Numbered from the stretch's first letter, positions 27,942 to 37,960 are shown. The stretch is DNA of 64,000 bases from Paenibacillus sp. SC116 (GCF_024733555.1 NZ_JANIOF010000004.1:248001-312000), one strand, 5' to 3'. The notes: a model not told the origin generated them from the letters alone. A program made the numbers and translations.

Positions 27942-30701
27942 TTGGCCCGAAGAAAACGTAAAAAGCAGTCTTTAAGCAAGAGTCTCAAATATGAAATATA
28001 TGGTATATTGCTCATAACGAGCTCTGTCATCGCGCTTTCCGGCGGAGCAGCCTTCGGACGAGCGTTGTCCAAGCTGTTCGGATTACTGCTTGGAAAGTTT
28101 TACTTTGTTATACCGCTTGTTCTTATTTATGTAGGCTTAGCTGTAATGATTAAACGGCAATGGCCCAATGGTTGGAGCGCAAGAAAGTCTGGATTGATAA
28201 TAATCTTGATCGGATTCACAATGATGAGCACGATGAGCGCAGTGGAAATGCGGTTGCTCCCTGTAGCAGATGATATTAGTGCAGGAAGTATATTTCAAGC
28301 GATACATAACACAATGAAGGAAGAACTAGTTACGGCTGCCGAAACGGGAACAGCAAGTGATATGTGGAATAAAGACATAAGCGGCGGGTATATAGGGGCA
28401 GCATTATATTGCCTCGTTTTTGCATTATTTGGGGCATTAGGGACGAAGTTGTTGATAATCGTTCTATTTATTATCGGTTTTATGCTGGCAACCCAATTAT
28501 CTTATGTGGAACTCGCGCAGCTCATGCGCACGCAAATTAAAAAACTAATGAAAGCTATACATAAACAGCGTAAAGCACGTATCAATGAGCGAAAAGTTCG
28601 GGAGGCTGAGCAGAAAAAACGAGAAAGTTCAAGCTCTAAAAACGATAACATTCCTGATTTCTCTGATGATGAAGATATCGAAGAATATGGTTCTCCACGT
28701 AAAGCATCTAAGACACCTGTGTTCTTTCAATTGTTTGGCGATAGACGCAATGTCTCTAATGAGGAAGAGCTGATTGATGCAGATGATGAATGGCTGGACC
28801 GTTCATTGAAACGTAAAGGCAAACGAACGAAGGCAGAGCCTGCTGTTGAAGCAGAGTGGACGGATGTGTCGAACTCCGATGCAGATGCACGTACTGTGAG
28901 GGAAGCGCAACATACACGTGGCTATGATAGTATGAGCAATGCAGATAACGCTCCATTGGAAAATGAAGCTGACGATCGCAATGGACCATTATTCCGAGAC
29001 TTTATGTCCCCTGATTATGATGGTTGGAACCCCGCTGCTGAAGCAGAATATATAGGAACACAAGATGATATAGATGAAGATTGGAACATTGATTTAGATG
29101 CTGTGTCTGATGGGAAACAACCTACAACAGCCACGGTAGATTCGTCTGTGCCTTCATTGCCGCAGCTTCCAGCAGCAGGAGAAGAAGTATCTTCGGCACT
29201 AGATGTAACGAATGGTACACAGCAAGATAGTGCTTCCAATGAGGAAGAAATTATAGTTCCAGTAAAACCGCCTGTTAAGCCATACAAATTGCCTAGCTTC
29301 TCATTGCTGGCCAAACCACAAGGAAGTGGCAAAGGAGGAGAGCAAGCGGACTTCATGCAGACTGCTCGTAAGCTAGAAGCTACATTGGAGAGTTTCAGCG
29401 TTCGAGCTAAGGTACTGGAAGTTGTTCGTGGACCTGCTGTCACTCGTTACGAGATTCAGCCTGACATCGGTGTTAAGGTAAGTCGGATTGTTAGCTTGTC
29501 TGACGATATTGCACTGGCGCTGGCAGCTAAGGATATTCGGATGGAAGCACCAATCCCAGGCAAGTCTGCAATCGGAATCGAAGTGCCTAACAATGAAGTA
29601 TCAATAGTTACGATGCGTGAAGTAATGGAAACACCGACATTTGTCGATGCCAATTCGAATATAACGATTGCACTCGGGCGTGATATTTCAGGAGCACCTA
29701 TTATAGGCAATTTAGCCCGGATGCCTCACTTGCTCGTTGCAGGTGCTACCGGATCAGGTAAATCGGTTTGTATTAACGGGATTATTACGAGTATTTTGTA
29801 TAAAGCAAAGCCTGACGAAGTAAAGTTCCTAATGGTCGATCCAAAGATGGTGGAGTTGAACGTGTATAATGGCATTCCTCATTTGTTAGCTCCTGTCGTA
29901 ACCGATCCTCGTCGCGCATCTTTAGCGCTAAAGAAGATTGTAGTAGAGATGGAAAAGCGATATGAGCTATTTTCCAAGTCTGGTACAAGGAATATTGAAG
30001 GATACAACAAACTGGTCGGAGATGACAAAGAGAAATTCCTGCCTTATATCGTTGTTATTGTGGACGAGCTGGCTGATTTGATGATGGTTGCCGCAAATGA
30101 TGTTGAAGATGCGATCTGTCGTTTGGCTCAAATGGCGCGTGCAGCGGGCATTCATCTTATTATTGCGACACAAAGACCGTCCGTTGACGTAATTACAGGC
30201 GTTATCAAGGCAAATATCCCGTCTCGTATTGCATTCGGGGTATCTTCGCAAGTGGATTCCCGCACCATTCTAGACATGGCTGGCGCTGAGAAGCTACTTG
30301 GTCGAGGGGATATGCTGTATCTTCCTATGGGCTCTTCGAAGCCACAACGGGTTCAGGGTGCATTCTTATCTGATCCAGAAGTAGAAGCCGTCGTGTCATT
30401 CTGTCGAGATCAAGGAACAGCGGAATACAATGAAGACTTGGTACCTGAAATTGATGACCTTGCCTCATTTGATGGGGAGCCGGTTGATGAATTATTCGAG
30501 CAGGCTGTTACGATCGTGCTTGAAGGACAGCAAGCATCAGCGTCGTTATTGCAGCGCAGATTACGTGTTGGATACAACCGTGCGAGCCGTCTCATTGAAT
30601 CGATGCAGATGCAAGGCATTATAGGGCCACCTGATGGAAGTCGTCCGCGTGAAGTCTTGATGACTCTGGAGCAATATCAACAAACAAAGATGTCTTCCTA
30701 A
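27942..30701 (+). CDS. spoIIIE: DNA translocase FtsK/SpoIIIE
   Basis: Hexameric membrane DNA pump that clears chromosome from the division septum and, in spore formers, moves it into the forespore. TTG start after GGAGGTGA; 919 residues (Bacillus SpoIIIE about 787). About four N-terminal membrane segments (roughly residues 25-190), a long acidic low-complexity linker (about 210-460) that accounts for the extra length, then the motor: Walker A GATGSGKS near 601, Walker [12 protein letters not shown] near 703, and [18 protein letters not shown]. The C-terminal gamma winged-helix domain is [19 protein letters not shown]. Location matches spoIIIE. Confidence 0.95.
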   Translation: MARRKRKKQSLSKSLKYEIYGILLITSSVIALSGGAAFGRALSKLFGLLLGKFYFVIPLVLIYVGLAVMIKRQWPNGWSARKSGLIIILIGFTMMSTMSAVEMRLLPVADDISAGSIFQAIHNTMKEELVTAAETGTASDMWNKDISGGYIGAALYCLVFALFGALGTKLLIIVLFIIGFMLATQLSYVELAQLMRTQIKKLMKAIHKQRKARINERKVREAEQKKRESSSSKNDNIPDFSDDEDIEEYGSPRKASKTPVFFQLFGDRRNVSNEEELIDADDEWLDRSLKRKGKRTKAEPAVEAEWTDVSNSDADARTVREAQHTRGYDSMSNADNAPLENEADDRNGPLFRDFMSPDYDGWNPAAEAEYIGTQDDIDEDWNIDLDAVSDGKQPTTATVDSSVPSLPQLPAAGEEVSSALDVTNGTQQDSASNEEEIIVPVKPPVKPYKLPSFSLLAKPQGSGKGGEQADFMQTARKLEATLESFSVRAKVLEVVRGPAVTRYEIQPDIGVKVSRIVSLSDDIALALAAKDIRMEAPIPGKSAIGIEVPNNEVSIVTMREVMETPTFVDANSNITIALGRDISGAPIIGNLARMPHLLVAGATGSGKSVCINGIITSILYKAKPDEVKFLMVDPKMVELNVYNGIPHLLAPVVTDPRRASLALKKIVVEMEKRYELFSKSGTRNIEGYNKLVGDDKEKFLPYIVVIVDELADLMMVAANDVEDAICRLAQMARAAGIHLIIATQRPSVDVITGVIKANIPSRIAFGVSSQVDSRTILDMAGAEKLLGRGDMLYLPMGSSKPQRVQGAFLSDPEVEAVVSFCRDQGTAEYNEDLVPEIDDLASFDGEPVDELFEQAVTIVLEGQQASASLLQRRLRVGYNRASRLIESMQMQGIIGPPDGSRPREVLMTLEQYQQTKMSS

Positions 30702-30707
30702 AAGACG

Positions 30708-30738
30708 TGTATAGAACATAATCCGTTATCTCATAATA
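30708..30738 (+). promoter_or_regulatory. Sigma-G-like promoter of the SleB-like gene
   Basis: TGTATA (30708-30713), 18-bp spacer, CATAATA (30732-30738). This fits the forespore consensus TGHATA / CATNNTA. It starts a few bases after the ftsK stop and would express a cortex-lytic enzyme in the forespore, as for sleB in Bacillus. Confidence 0.65.
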
Positions 30739-30782
30739 AAGTTGCCAATACTGTCAAACCAAGAACGAAAGAGGTAACGATG

Positions 30783-31538
30783 ATGAGAAAACGGATAATC
30801 TGGATTACCGTCTGTATGGTATGCATCCTGTTCGGGGCTTATCAGTATACACATATGTCAGATAGTACGGCTGCCTTTAGCGGTGCCCAATTGCAATCTG
30901 GCTCTAGAGGACAAGACGTAACGGAGTTACAAGGACGACTTGCCTTTTTAGGTTACTATTACGGCAAAGTAGACGGTGTATTCGGGAGTAAGACGCAAGG
31001 CTCTGTAAAATGGTTTCAATCACAGTTCGGATTGAAGGTTGATGGAGTTGTAGGTTCAAAGACACGTTCCAAATTAGTAAAGGCTACGAAAAATTGGAGT
31101 CCATCATCGAAAACTTCAAAGCCGCCACAAACATCAACTGGAAAGCCTAAGTCCAAGCCAAGCGGCTCCAATAATTTGGGATTAACCGAAAATGATTTGA
31201 AGCTGATGGCAAATGCGGTTTATGGAGAAGCACGCGGTGAGCCGTATGAAGGTCAGGTAGCTGTAGCTGCAGTTATCATAAACCGCATAAAGTCGCCTAG
31301 TTTCCCTAATACAGCTGCAGGAGTCATATTCCAGCCACGCGCCTTTACGGCAGTTGCCGATGGACAAATTTATTTGACTCCTAATGAAAAAGCACGACAA
31401 GCTGTGCAAGATGCAGTTGATGGATGGGACCCATCCGGCGGCTGCTTGTACTATTTTAATCCGGTGACGGCCACTTCCAAGTGGATATGGACACGACCGC
31501 AAGTGAAGACAATTGGCAAACATATCTTTTGTATGTAG
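30783..31538 (+). CDS. sleB: SleB-type spore cortex-lytic enzyme
   Basis: Peptidoglycan hydrolase for spore germination. GAGGT lies 7 nt before ATG 30783; an adjacent ATG at 30780 is also possible. 251 residues. Signal peptide/anchor (residues 3-20), peptidoglycan-binding repeat (about 38-98: GSRGQDVTELQGRLAFLGYY, GKVDGVFGSKT), a Ser/Pro/Lys linker, then the hydrolase_2 domain (from about 135: MANAVYGEARGEPYEGQVAV, AAVIINRI, FQPRAFTAV, DPSGGCLYYFNP). Shorter than Bacillus SleB (305) and without the partner gene ypeB next to it. It could equally be a CwlJ/SleB paralogue. Confidence 0.85.
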   Translation: MRKRIIWITVCMVCILFGAYQYTHMSDSTAAFSGAQLQSGSRGQDVTELQGRLAFLGYYYGKVDGVFGSKTQGSVKWFQSQFGLKVDGVVGSKTRSKLVKATKNWSPSSKTSKPPQTSTGKPKSKPSGSNNLGLTENDLKLMANAVYGEARGEPYEGQVAVAAVIINRIKSPSFPNTAAGVIFQPRAFTAVADGQIYLTPNEKARQAVQDAVDGWDPSGGCLYYFNPVTATSKWIWTRPQVKTIGKHIFCM

Positions 31539-31654
31539 AGTACGTCAACAGAGTCTATTTACAGCGTATAGCGACGGTAAGATCTTGGGTCTATCCATAA
31601 ACAGGAGAGCAGCAACAGCTGCATCATCTCGAAATTCACATGCATTGCACAAGC

Positions 31655-31693
31655 GAAGAAGCGGTTGGCCTAACGGCACTGCTTCTTCCTTTT
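31655..31693 (+). terminator. Terminator after sleB
   Basis: GAAGAAGC (31655-31662) pairs with GCTTCTTC (31681-31688), with further wobble pairing inside and CTTTTG after it. The rest of 31539-31833 shows no gene. Confidence 0.75.
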
Positions 31694-31833
31694 GTATAAG
31701 GCGTCATTTAGAAGTAAGATGTTGATAAGTTAATAACATGCATATACTGAGAGTAAGATATGATTTAATTGATTTAAAGCTAACATCTGGATGTAAGGAC
31801 AATTAACTGACAGAGAAAAGGAGATTGCCTATC

Positions 31834-33126
31834 GTGAAAGTTCGCCAACAAGCATTTGAACGAGGTGTTGTGAACGGTATTCGTATCCATGTAATGCCGA
31901 GTAAGCGATTCAAGACATTTGCCATCGGTGCCTATATCGGTGTTCCCTTAAAGGAGGAGACGGTTACAGCTGTTGGCTTGACGCCATTCGTATTGAGACG
32001 TGGTACGACTTCTTTGCCTGAAACGATCCAGTTTCGTGAACGTCTTGATGAGCTGTATGGAGCGGGATTTGGCTTTGATGTATATAAGCGAGGAGACTAT
32101 CAAATTGTCCAGTTCCGAATGGATATTATAAATGATGCATTTGTCAATGCGTCACAACCATTATTGGAGCAGTGTTTCCAATTTTTAGGCGAGGCGATTA
32201 CAGCTCCTGTTTCGGAACAAGAGAAGTTTAGGGATAAATATGTTCAAGAGGAAAAAGAGACGGTACGCAAGCGCTTGGAAGCGATCGTAAACGATAAAAT
32301 TCGATATGCTCAAGAACGATGCGTCGAAGAGATGTGCAAGGATGAACCGTATCGATTACATCCGCTAGGCAGCCGTGATGAAGTAAAGAAAGTCGAGTCG
32401 AAACATTTATATGATACGTATAAATGGTGGCTTGAGCATGCTAGTATCGATATTTATGTGATTGGTGACACCGATCTTTCTACCGTTCAATCGTATGTAG
32501 AAAAGTATTTTCAAGTGGAGCGTACACAAGATGTAGCTTATATCCGATCTTTGTCTGTTCCAGGTACAGGAGAGCCTCGTTACGTAACTGATAGACTGGA
32601 TGTTACGCAAGGCAAGCTTAATATGGGGCTTCGAACTACCATTACGTATCATGACGATAAATATCCTGCGGCCCTGTTATACAATGGAGTATTGGGCAGC
32701 TACCCACATTCCAAATTATTTATCAATGTGCGTGAGAAGAACAGTCTTGCTTATTATGCTTCTTCCCGCTTCGATGGACATAAAGGCATTTGTACGATTC
32801 AGTCAGGCGTAGAGTTTGACAAGATTGAAAAGGCCTCGACGATTATCCAAGAACAGCTTGAAGTGATGCGTCAAGGCCGTATTGAACCATTAGAGTTAAG
32901 TCAAACGAAAGCGATGATCGCTAATCAATTGAGAGAAATAGATGATTCTGCTTTTGAAATGATAAGCTTTGATTTCAATCGTGTCCTATCGGGACGTGAA
33001 AGAACAACTTCTAGCTTAATTGAGCAGTTAGGGGATGTTACTGCTGATGAGATACAGACCGCGGCAGCAACGTTTCATCTCGATACGATTTATGTCTTAC
33101 GCAATCGGGAGGAAAAGAAGTCATGA
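31834..33126 (+). CDS. ymfF: M16 peptidase-fold protein YmfF (catalytically dead half)
   Basis: M16-family protein, 430 residues. GTG 31834 is 10 nt after AAGGAG; the TTG at 31825 is too close. The zinc motif HxxEH is absent: the equivalent region reads TTSLPETIQFRERLDELYG. Otherwise the fold is recognisable (KTFAIGAYIGVPLKEE, SYPHSKLFINVREKNSLAYY). Such inactive M16 proteins pair with an active partner, here YmfH, whose ATG overlaps this stop. Databases name the pair as associated with EF-P 5-aminopentanol modification because ymfI follows. The direct biochemical role is unclear. Confidence 0.9.
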   Translation: MKVRQQAFERGVVNGIRIHVMPSKRFKTFAIGAYIGVPLKEETVTAVGLTPFVLRRGTTSLPETIQFRERLDELYGAGFGFDVYKRGDYQIVQFRMDIINDAFVNASQPLLEQCFQFLGEAITAPVSEQEKFRDKYVQEEKETVRKRLEAIVNDKIRYAQERCVEEMCKDEPYRLHPLGSRDEVKKVESKHLYDTYKWWLEHASIDIYVIGDTDLSTVQSYVEKYFQVERTQDVAYIRSLSVPGTGEPRYVTDRLDVTQGKLNMGLRTTITYHDDKYPAALLYNGVLGSYPHSKLFINVREKNSLAYYASSRFDGHKGICTIQSGVEFDKIEKASTIIQEQLEVMRQGRIEPLELSQTKAMIANQLREIDDSAFEMISFDFNRVLSGRERTTSSLIEQLGDVTADEIQTAAATFHLDTIYVLRNREEKKS

Positions 33127-34412
33127 ATAAGCGGGAGTATAATCGCATCCAAGAGACACTTTACTATGAGCGTATGGACAATGGTTTAGATGTTTATGTT
33201 TTGCCAAAGCCAGGATTTCAGAAAACGTATGCGACGTTTTCTACTCGATATGGTTCCATCGATAATCACTTTAAGGTAGAAGCAGAAGAACCTGTTCAAG
33301 TACCAGATGGAATCGCGCATTTTTTAGAACATAAAATGTTTGAAGAGCCTGAAGGAGATGTGTTCACTTCCTTTGCTCAACAAGGTGCTTCTGCAAACGC
33401 CTTTACAACATTTGATCGCACGGTTTATTTGTTTTCGGCTACCGATCAGATTGAAAAGAACATAACGACATTGATCGATTTCGTGCAAAATCCTTATTTC
33501 TCCGTAGAAAGTGTGGAAAAGGAAAAGGGAATTATTGAGCAGGAAATTAATATGTATCGTGATAATGCGGATTGGAGAGCGTACTTCGGACTTATTGAAG
33601 CGATGTATCAGCGATATCCAATCTATATTGACATTGCAGGTACGGTTGAATCGATACAAGAAATTACGAGAGATACGCTTCTTCAGTGCTACCATACATT
33701 CTATCACCCCTCCAATATGATGCTATTCATTGTAGGTGGTGTAGAGCCAGAGGAAATATTTGAGTTAGTACGTGGAAATCAAGCAGCCAAGTCATTCTCA
33801 GAACAAGGGGAAATCGAGCGTTTCTTCGATGAGGAACCGTTACAAGTAAGAACGCCTCGCAAAGTAACGAGCTTGCCTGTGTCGATGCCTAAATGCTTAT
33901 TCGGTTGTAAAGAAGAACGTCCAGGATTAGAAGGAAAAGCATTGCTGGAGCATGAGTTGGCAACACGCATTATGCTGGACCTTATGCTGGGCAGCAGTAC
34001 AAAGCTATCCCAGACTCTTTATGAAGAAGGGCTAACTTCAGATAATATAGGTTATGAGTATAATTGTGATACAAACGCTGCGTTTACGATCATTGGGGGG
34101 GAAACAACAGATCCTGATGAGCTAGTAAAGCGGGTAAAGGAAGCAATTGAAGCTCAGAAAAAAGAGGGCTTTTCGCAAGAGGCATTCGAACGGACAAGAA
34201 ATAAGCGCATTGGAACCTATATGCGTTTGTTGAATTCTCCGGAATCGATTGCAAATGAATTCACAAAGCATACGTTTCGCGGGACTGATTTGTTTGATAT
34301 ACTGGATGTATATGAACATGTAACTTTAGAGCAAATCAATCAACGTTTACAAGATCATTTTAAATGGGAGCAGTTAGCTGTTTCCATCGTGGAGCAGAAA
34401 ACAGAAGAATGA
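33123..34412 (+). CDS. ymfH: M16 zinc peptidase YmfH (active half)
   Basis: Partner of YmfF, 429 residues, ATGA overlap with it. The inverted zinc motif is intact: IAHFLEHKMFE with His66, Glu69, His70, and EKGIIEQEINMYRDN supplies the downstream Glu. C-terminal half contains SSTKLSQTLYEEGL. The pair resembles the two-subunit M16B peptidases in which one chain carries the zinc site and the other completes the chamber. Substrate unknown. Confidence 0.92.
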   Translation: MNKREYNRIQETLYYERMDNGLDVYVLPKPGFQKTYATFSTRYGSIDNHFKVEAEEPVQVPDGIAHFLEHKMFEEPEGDVFTSFAQQGASANAFTTFDRTVYLFSATDQIEKNITTLIDFVQNPYFSVESVEKEKGIIEQEINMYRDNADWRAYFGLIEAMYQRYPIYIDIAGTVESIQEITRDTLLQCYHTFYHPSNMMLFIVGGVEPEEIFELVRGNQAAKSFSEQGEIERFFDEEPLQVRTPRKVTSLPVSMPKCLFGCKEERPGLEGKALLEHELATRIMLDLMLGSSTKLSQTLYEEGLTSDNIGYEYNCDTNAAFTIIGGETTDPDELVKRVKEAIEAQKKEGFSQEAFERTRNKRIGTYMRLLNSPESIANEFTKHTFRGTDLFDILDVYEHVTLEQINQRLQDHFKWEQLAVSIVEQKTEE

Positions 34413-34502
34413 TTCGACAACAGCGAAATAACATCTGGGCGTACTTCACTTATGCGGAAGTGCGCCTTATGTATGTGCATACAAGGAGAAGAGGAGAACT
34501 GG

Positions 34503-35252
34503 ATGATGAAGGCTTTATCAGAGACAACCGTTCTAATAACAGGCGGAAGTCGAGGGATTGGGGCTGCTACTGCTGAACGTTTCGCGGCAGAGGGAGTACG
34601 CATTGCGATACATTATCATCAGGCCCATGAAGCTGCCAATGAGGTAGCACGACGTTGTATGGCCAGAGGCAGTGAAGTATTAACGGTTGCAGCAGATATT
34701 CGCAGCCGAGAACAGCTTGTGCGTATGAAGGAGCAGCTAGATATACATGGTTTTGCACCAGATATACTTGTCAATAATGCCGGTAGTTCTACATACGGTC
34801 TTTTTACGGATGTAACGGATGAAGAATGGGACGACTGTATGTCCGTCAATTTAAAAGGTCCGTTCCGATGTGCACAGCTTTTTGTGCCGCATATGATCCG
34901 TCAGCAGTATGGACGTATTATTAACGTATCTTCCATATGGGGTGTGACCGGGGCATCCTGTGAGGTGCTGTATTCGACAGCCAAGGGTGGCATTAACGCT
35001 TTTACAAAAGGACTTGCTAAGGAACTTGCCCCATCGGGCATTACAGTTAATGCGGTTGCTCCTGGTGCGGTGCAGACAGACATGCTGTCTCACTTAGCAA
35101 TGGAAGATAAGGCTGCGCTTGAGACCGAAATACCTGCTGGTCGTTTAGGCACGCCACAGGAAATTGCATCATTGATTTATTTCCTTTCATTGCCTGAGTC
35201 TGCCTATATTAATGGACAGATTATTAGTCCTAACGGTGGTTGGCTTACATAA
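34503..35252 (+). CDS. ymfI: SDR-family EF-P 5-aminopentanone reductase YmfI
   Basis: Short-chain dehydrogenase, 249 residues. In Bacillus, YmfI reduces the 5-aminopentanone group on Lys32 of elongation factor P to 5-aminopentanol. ATG 34503 (or 34506) follows GAGGAG; the upstream frame extension has no SD. Motifs: NADP-binding TGGSRGIGAATAERF, NNAGSSTYG, catalytic Ser in NVSSIWG, and YSTAKGG with the Tyr-Lys pair. ymfF-ymfH context supports YmfI over a plain FabG, although a FabG-like activity cannot be excluded. Confidence 0.85.
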   Translation: MMKALSETTVLITGGSRGIGAATAERFAAEGVRIAIHYHQAHEAANEVARRCMARGSEVLTVAADIRSREQLVRMKEQLDIHGFAPDILVNNAGSSTYGLFTDVTDEEWDDCMSVNLKGPFRCAQLFVPHMIRQQYGRIINVSSIWGVTGASCEVLYSTAKGGINAFTKGLAKELAPSGITVNAVAPGAVQTDMLSHLAMEDKAALETEIPAGRLGTPQEIASLIYFLSLPESAYINGQIISPNGGWLT

Positions 35253-35393
35253 TACGTTATTGAACCTTCCATATCTATGTTCTCTTGTCAGTGGTGATGT
35301 GCAAAGCATGCATAAGTTTTTAACGTTCGCACATATTACAAATGCGCGATGTTTCACCCATTGAGTTGAGTAACTGGTCAGGAGGTATGGAAT

Positions 35394-35648
35394 ATGTCAT
35401 CTGTATTAGAAAACTTTGATTCTTGGAAAAAGTTCCTTGGTGAGCGTGTTCAGCAAGCGAAAAAAGTAGGTCTCAGTGAAGAAACCATTGCTAAGCTTGC
35501 TTACGAGATCGGTTCTTTTTTAGATGAAAAGGTATCGCCTCAGAATGAGCAAGAGCATGCGATTAAAGAGCTATGGGACGTTGGAGACGAGCAGGATAAA
35601 AAGACAATTGCTCGTTTGATGGTAAAGCTTGCGGAACAAAAAGGCTGA
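35394..35648 (+). CDS. ymfJ: DUF3243 protein (YmfJ)
   Basis: 84-residue soluble protein of the DUF3243 family, function unknown. ATG preceded by CAGGAGGTATGG. Helical, with NFDSWKKFLGERVQQAKKVG, and HAIKELWDVGDEQDKKTIARLM. Conserved in the ymf cluster of spore formers. It has its own terminator. Confidence 0.88.
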   Translation: MSSVLENFDSWKKFLGERVQQAKKVGLSEETIAKLAYEIGSFLDEKVSPQNEQEHAIKELWDVGDEQDKKTIARLMVKLAEQKG

Positions 35649-35655
35649 TACAATT

Positions 35656-35697
35656 GAGCGGACAGAAGCGGTAAAAGCTATCTGGCCGCTCTTTTTC
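35656..35697 (+). terminator. ymfJ terminator
   Basis: GAGCGGACAGA / TCTGGCCGCTC stem with one mismatch, then a T run. Confidence 0.88.
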
Positions 35698-35867
35698 CAC
35701 TGCCCCATGAATACGTGCTCACAATCTGTTATAATAAGGTCATTCTACCTTGAAGAGTAAGATTACATCTATAAATTATAATTTTCGTTAATTTTCGACA
35801 AGGTCTGTGGTATTTATGTCTCAGTTATTGTAGAATGGAAGCGGATAACGCAGAATGGGGTTGTGTT

Positions 35868-36632
35868 ATGGAGTATAAACAGTGGTATATGGAGTATAAA
35901 ATACATAAAAATCGTCCCGGTTTGCTAGGAGATATAGCCTCGTTGCTTGGGATGTTGGAAGTCAATATATTGACGATAAATGGTGTTGAAGGTAAGACAA
36001 GGGGTATGCTGCTTCAGACAGATGATGATGAGAAGATTCAGCTCATGGGTCAAATGATGAAGAAAGTAGACAACATCACGATTACTGCGCTTCGTCAGCC
36101 GAAGTTAGTTGATATTTTGGCTGTTCGCCATGGTCGCTACATTGAACGGGATTGTGATGACCGTAAGACATTTCGATTCACGCGTGATGAGCTGGGTTTG
36201 CTCGTCGATTTTCTGGGCGAAATCTTCAAACGAGATGGGCATCAAGTTATAGGTTTGCGTGGAATGCCGCGTGTCGGCAAGACGGAATCCATAATAGCTG
36301 GAAGTGTATGTGCCATGAAGCGTTGGACATTTGTGTCATCCACATTGCTTAGACAGACGGTGCGCAGCCAAATGTCTGAAGAAGAAAGTCAGCCGAGTAA
36401 TATATTCATTATTGATGGCATCGTTTCTACAATTCGTTCCAATGAGAAGCACGAACTGCTTCTTCAAGAAATAATGAATATGCCTTCTACAAAAGTGATC
36501 GAACATCCAGATATTTTTGTACGGGAAACGCAGTATGATTATGACTTTTTCGATTATATTATTGAGCTGCGGAACACACCTGAAGAAGAAATTACGTATG
36601 AAACGTTTACGCTGAATTATAACGATTTATAA
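35868..36632 (+). CDS. ymfK: DUF3388 protein (YmfK), ACT-like plus P-loop-like
   Basis: 254-residue conserved protein of unknown function. ATG 35868 is chosen because MEYKQWYMEYKIHKNRPG matches the start of Bacillus YmfK; ATG 35835 is an alternative, and neither has a strong SD. N-terminal ACT-like fold (GLLGDIASLLGMLEVNILTI, to about residue 80). The second part contains a P-loop-like GMPRVGKTESII (near 140) and FIIDGIVSTIRS, a possible Walker B. A small-molecule sensor coupled to a nucleotide-binding domain is a reasonable inference. A TATAAT at 35730-35735 may belong to its promoter. Confidence 0.82.
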   Translation: MEYKQWYMEYKIHKNRPGLLGDIASLLGMLEVNILTINGVEGKTRGMLLQTDDDEKIQLMGQMMKKVDNITITALRQPKLVDILAVRHGRYIERDCDDRKTFRFTRDELGLLVDFLGEIFKRDGHQVIGLRGMPRVGKTESIIAGSVCAMKRWTFVSSTLLRQTVRSQMSEEESQPSNIFIIDGIVSTIRSNEKHELLLQEIMNMPSTKVIEHPDIFVRETQYDYDFFDYIIELRNTPEEEITYETFTLNYNDL

Positions 36633-36691
36633 TATAAATAATATTCCTGATAAGCTCGGATCATTATTTGATGTAGGAGGTGAGTGAGAAT

Positions 36692-37630
36692 ATGTCAGAA
36701 CTTGGGCAAATGCTTAAGGAAGCTCGACTTGAAAAAGGATTATCTTTAGATGACGTACAGGAAGCAACAAAGATTCGCAGACGATATTTGGAAGCGATCG
36801 AAGAGGGAGACTATAACGTTCTTCCAGGTACGTTTTATGTACGGGCGTTTGTTAAGACTTATGCAGAAACGGTCGGATTGAACCCGGATGAAATTTTACA
36901 ATATTATCGCAATACAATGCCGGTAGAAGAGCAAGAGCAGCCTGTTGAACCGATGATTCGCAACAAGCGAAAGGTACAACATAGCGAAGGCTTTGGAAAA
37001 TGGGCAACGACACTATTAATGTGGTCATTTGTCATATTAATACTGGTTATTCTCTATATTGTTGCGAACCAGGCTTCCAAAGGCGATGAATCGAAAAACA
37101 TTGATAACACCAATGTTTCTGAAGGGGTTCAACAGCCTGCTGAAAATACAGGAAATGCGGAAAATGGAAGCGGTGGTACTACAGAGTCGACACCAACTCC
37201 TGAACAAGAACCTGTAACTGAACCTGAGCAGACTCAAGAGCCGTTAGTTGTTCAGGAAAGTTCTACTTCTCGTATGAATACGTTCGTCGTAGCTGCGCCT
37301 GGTGAGGAGCCTTTAAAGGTTGAAATTAAAGGTGTGGGCGGTGATAGTTGGCTTGGCGTCACTGAACGGGATCAGAATGGTAAACGGTTGTTCTGGAACA
37401 CACTTGAAAATGGAAAATCACAAGTTATTGATATAACTGAGCAAGGTGTCAATATTCGTACTGGACGAGCTGACCTTATTGAGATAACTGTTAATGGTCA
37501 AGTTCTTGATGACGGTGATAAGACGAGTTCGAAGACGATACGGGTTAGAGCGGTGTCTGGAGAGGAAGCTAAGCAACTTCAAGAACAGGCAGATACTAGC
37601 AACACAGGTGCTGCTACAGAGACACCATAG
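36692..37630 (+). CDS. rodZ: RodZ-like protein (YmfM)
   Basis: Bitopic cytoskeletal protein linking MreB to the membrane in cell elongation. ATG 36692 is 10 nt after AGGAGGT; the in-frame GTG at 36680 overlaps the SD. 312 residues: N-terminal helix-turn-helix (LGQMLKEARLEKGLSLDDVQ, TKIRRRYLEAIEEGDY, residues 3-70), single membrane segment (LLMWSFVILILVILYIV, near 110-130), an acidic Thr/Glu/Pro-rich linker, and a C-terminal DUF4115-type beta domain from about 195. The order ymfK-ymfM-pgsA is as in Bacillus. Confidence 0.92.
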   Translation: MSELGQMLKEARLEKGLSLDDVQEATKIRRRYLEAIEEGDYNVLPGTFYVRAFVKTYAETVGLNPDEILQYYRNTMPVEEQEQPVEPMIRNKRKVQHSEGFGKWATTLLMWSFVILILVILYIVANQASKGDESKNIDNTNVSEGVQQPAENTGNAENGSGGTTESTPTPEQEPVTEPEQTQEPLVVQESSTSRMNTFVVAAPGEEPLKVEIKGVGGDSWLGVTERDQNGKRLFWNTLENGKSQVIDITEQGVNIRTGRADLIEITVNGQVLDDGDKTSSKTIRVRAVSGEEAKQLQEQADTSNTGAATETP

Positions 37631-37771
37631 GTTTATTTAAACTGCTGATTGCTGATTTCATGCTGAACAGTTGCGCACTATTTTCCTGTTCCATTTCTGA
37701 AGCATATTTGATTTGGCTTCGGAGAGAATAGGACTGCGGCGAATATTCTCATGAACAGCGAGGTGTCGATT

Positions 37772-37936
37772 ATGGCGGTTAGTTGGAGTGTAGCAGCTAT
37801 TGGTGTTGTCGTCAGCTTGTTAGGTTATTATTTGACGCCTAGTGCATGGGGCTTTGGGATCATGGGGTTCGGTCTAGCACATGTCCTCCTAGGAATATTG
37901 GACATGTTCCGAGCACCTTCTCGTGCCCGATATTAG
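37772..37936 (+). CDS. Small two-span membrane protein
   Basis: 54 residues from ATG 37772, which has GAGGTG 6 nt upstream; an earlier ATG at 37751 is less likely. Two hydrophobic stretches (VSWSVAAIGVVVSLLGYYL and GFGIMGFGLAHVLLGILDMF) and a short basic tail, so probably a hairpin in the membrane. I do not recognise a family. It sits alone between rodZ and yajQ. Confidence 0.7.
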   Translation: MAVSWSVAAIGVVVSLLGYYLTPSAWGFGIMGFGLAHVLLGILDMFRAPSRARY

Positions 37937-37960
37937 CGCCGTAATCGGATGAAAGCACTG

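Noticed and set aside
31513-31725. 70-codon ORF after sleB
   Set aside because: Overlaps the sleB end and its terminator, lacks an SD and has random-looking sequence.
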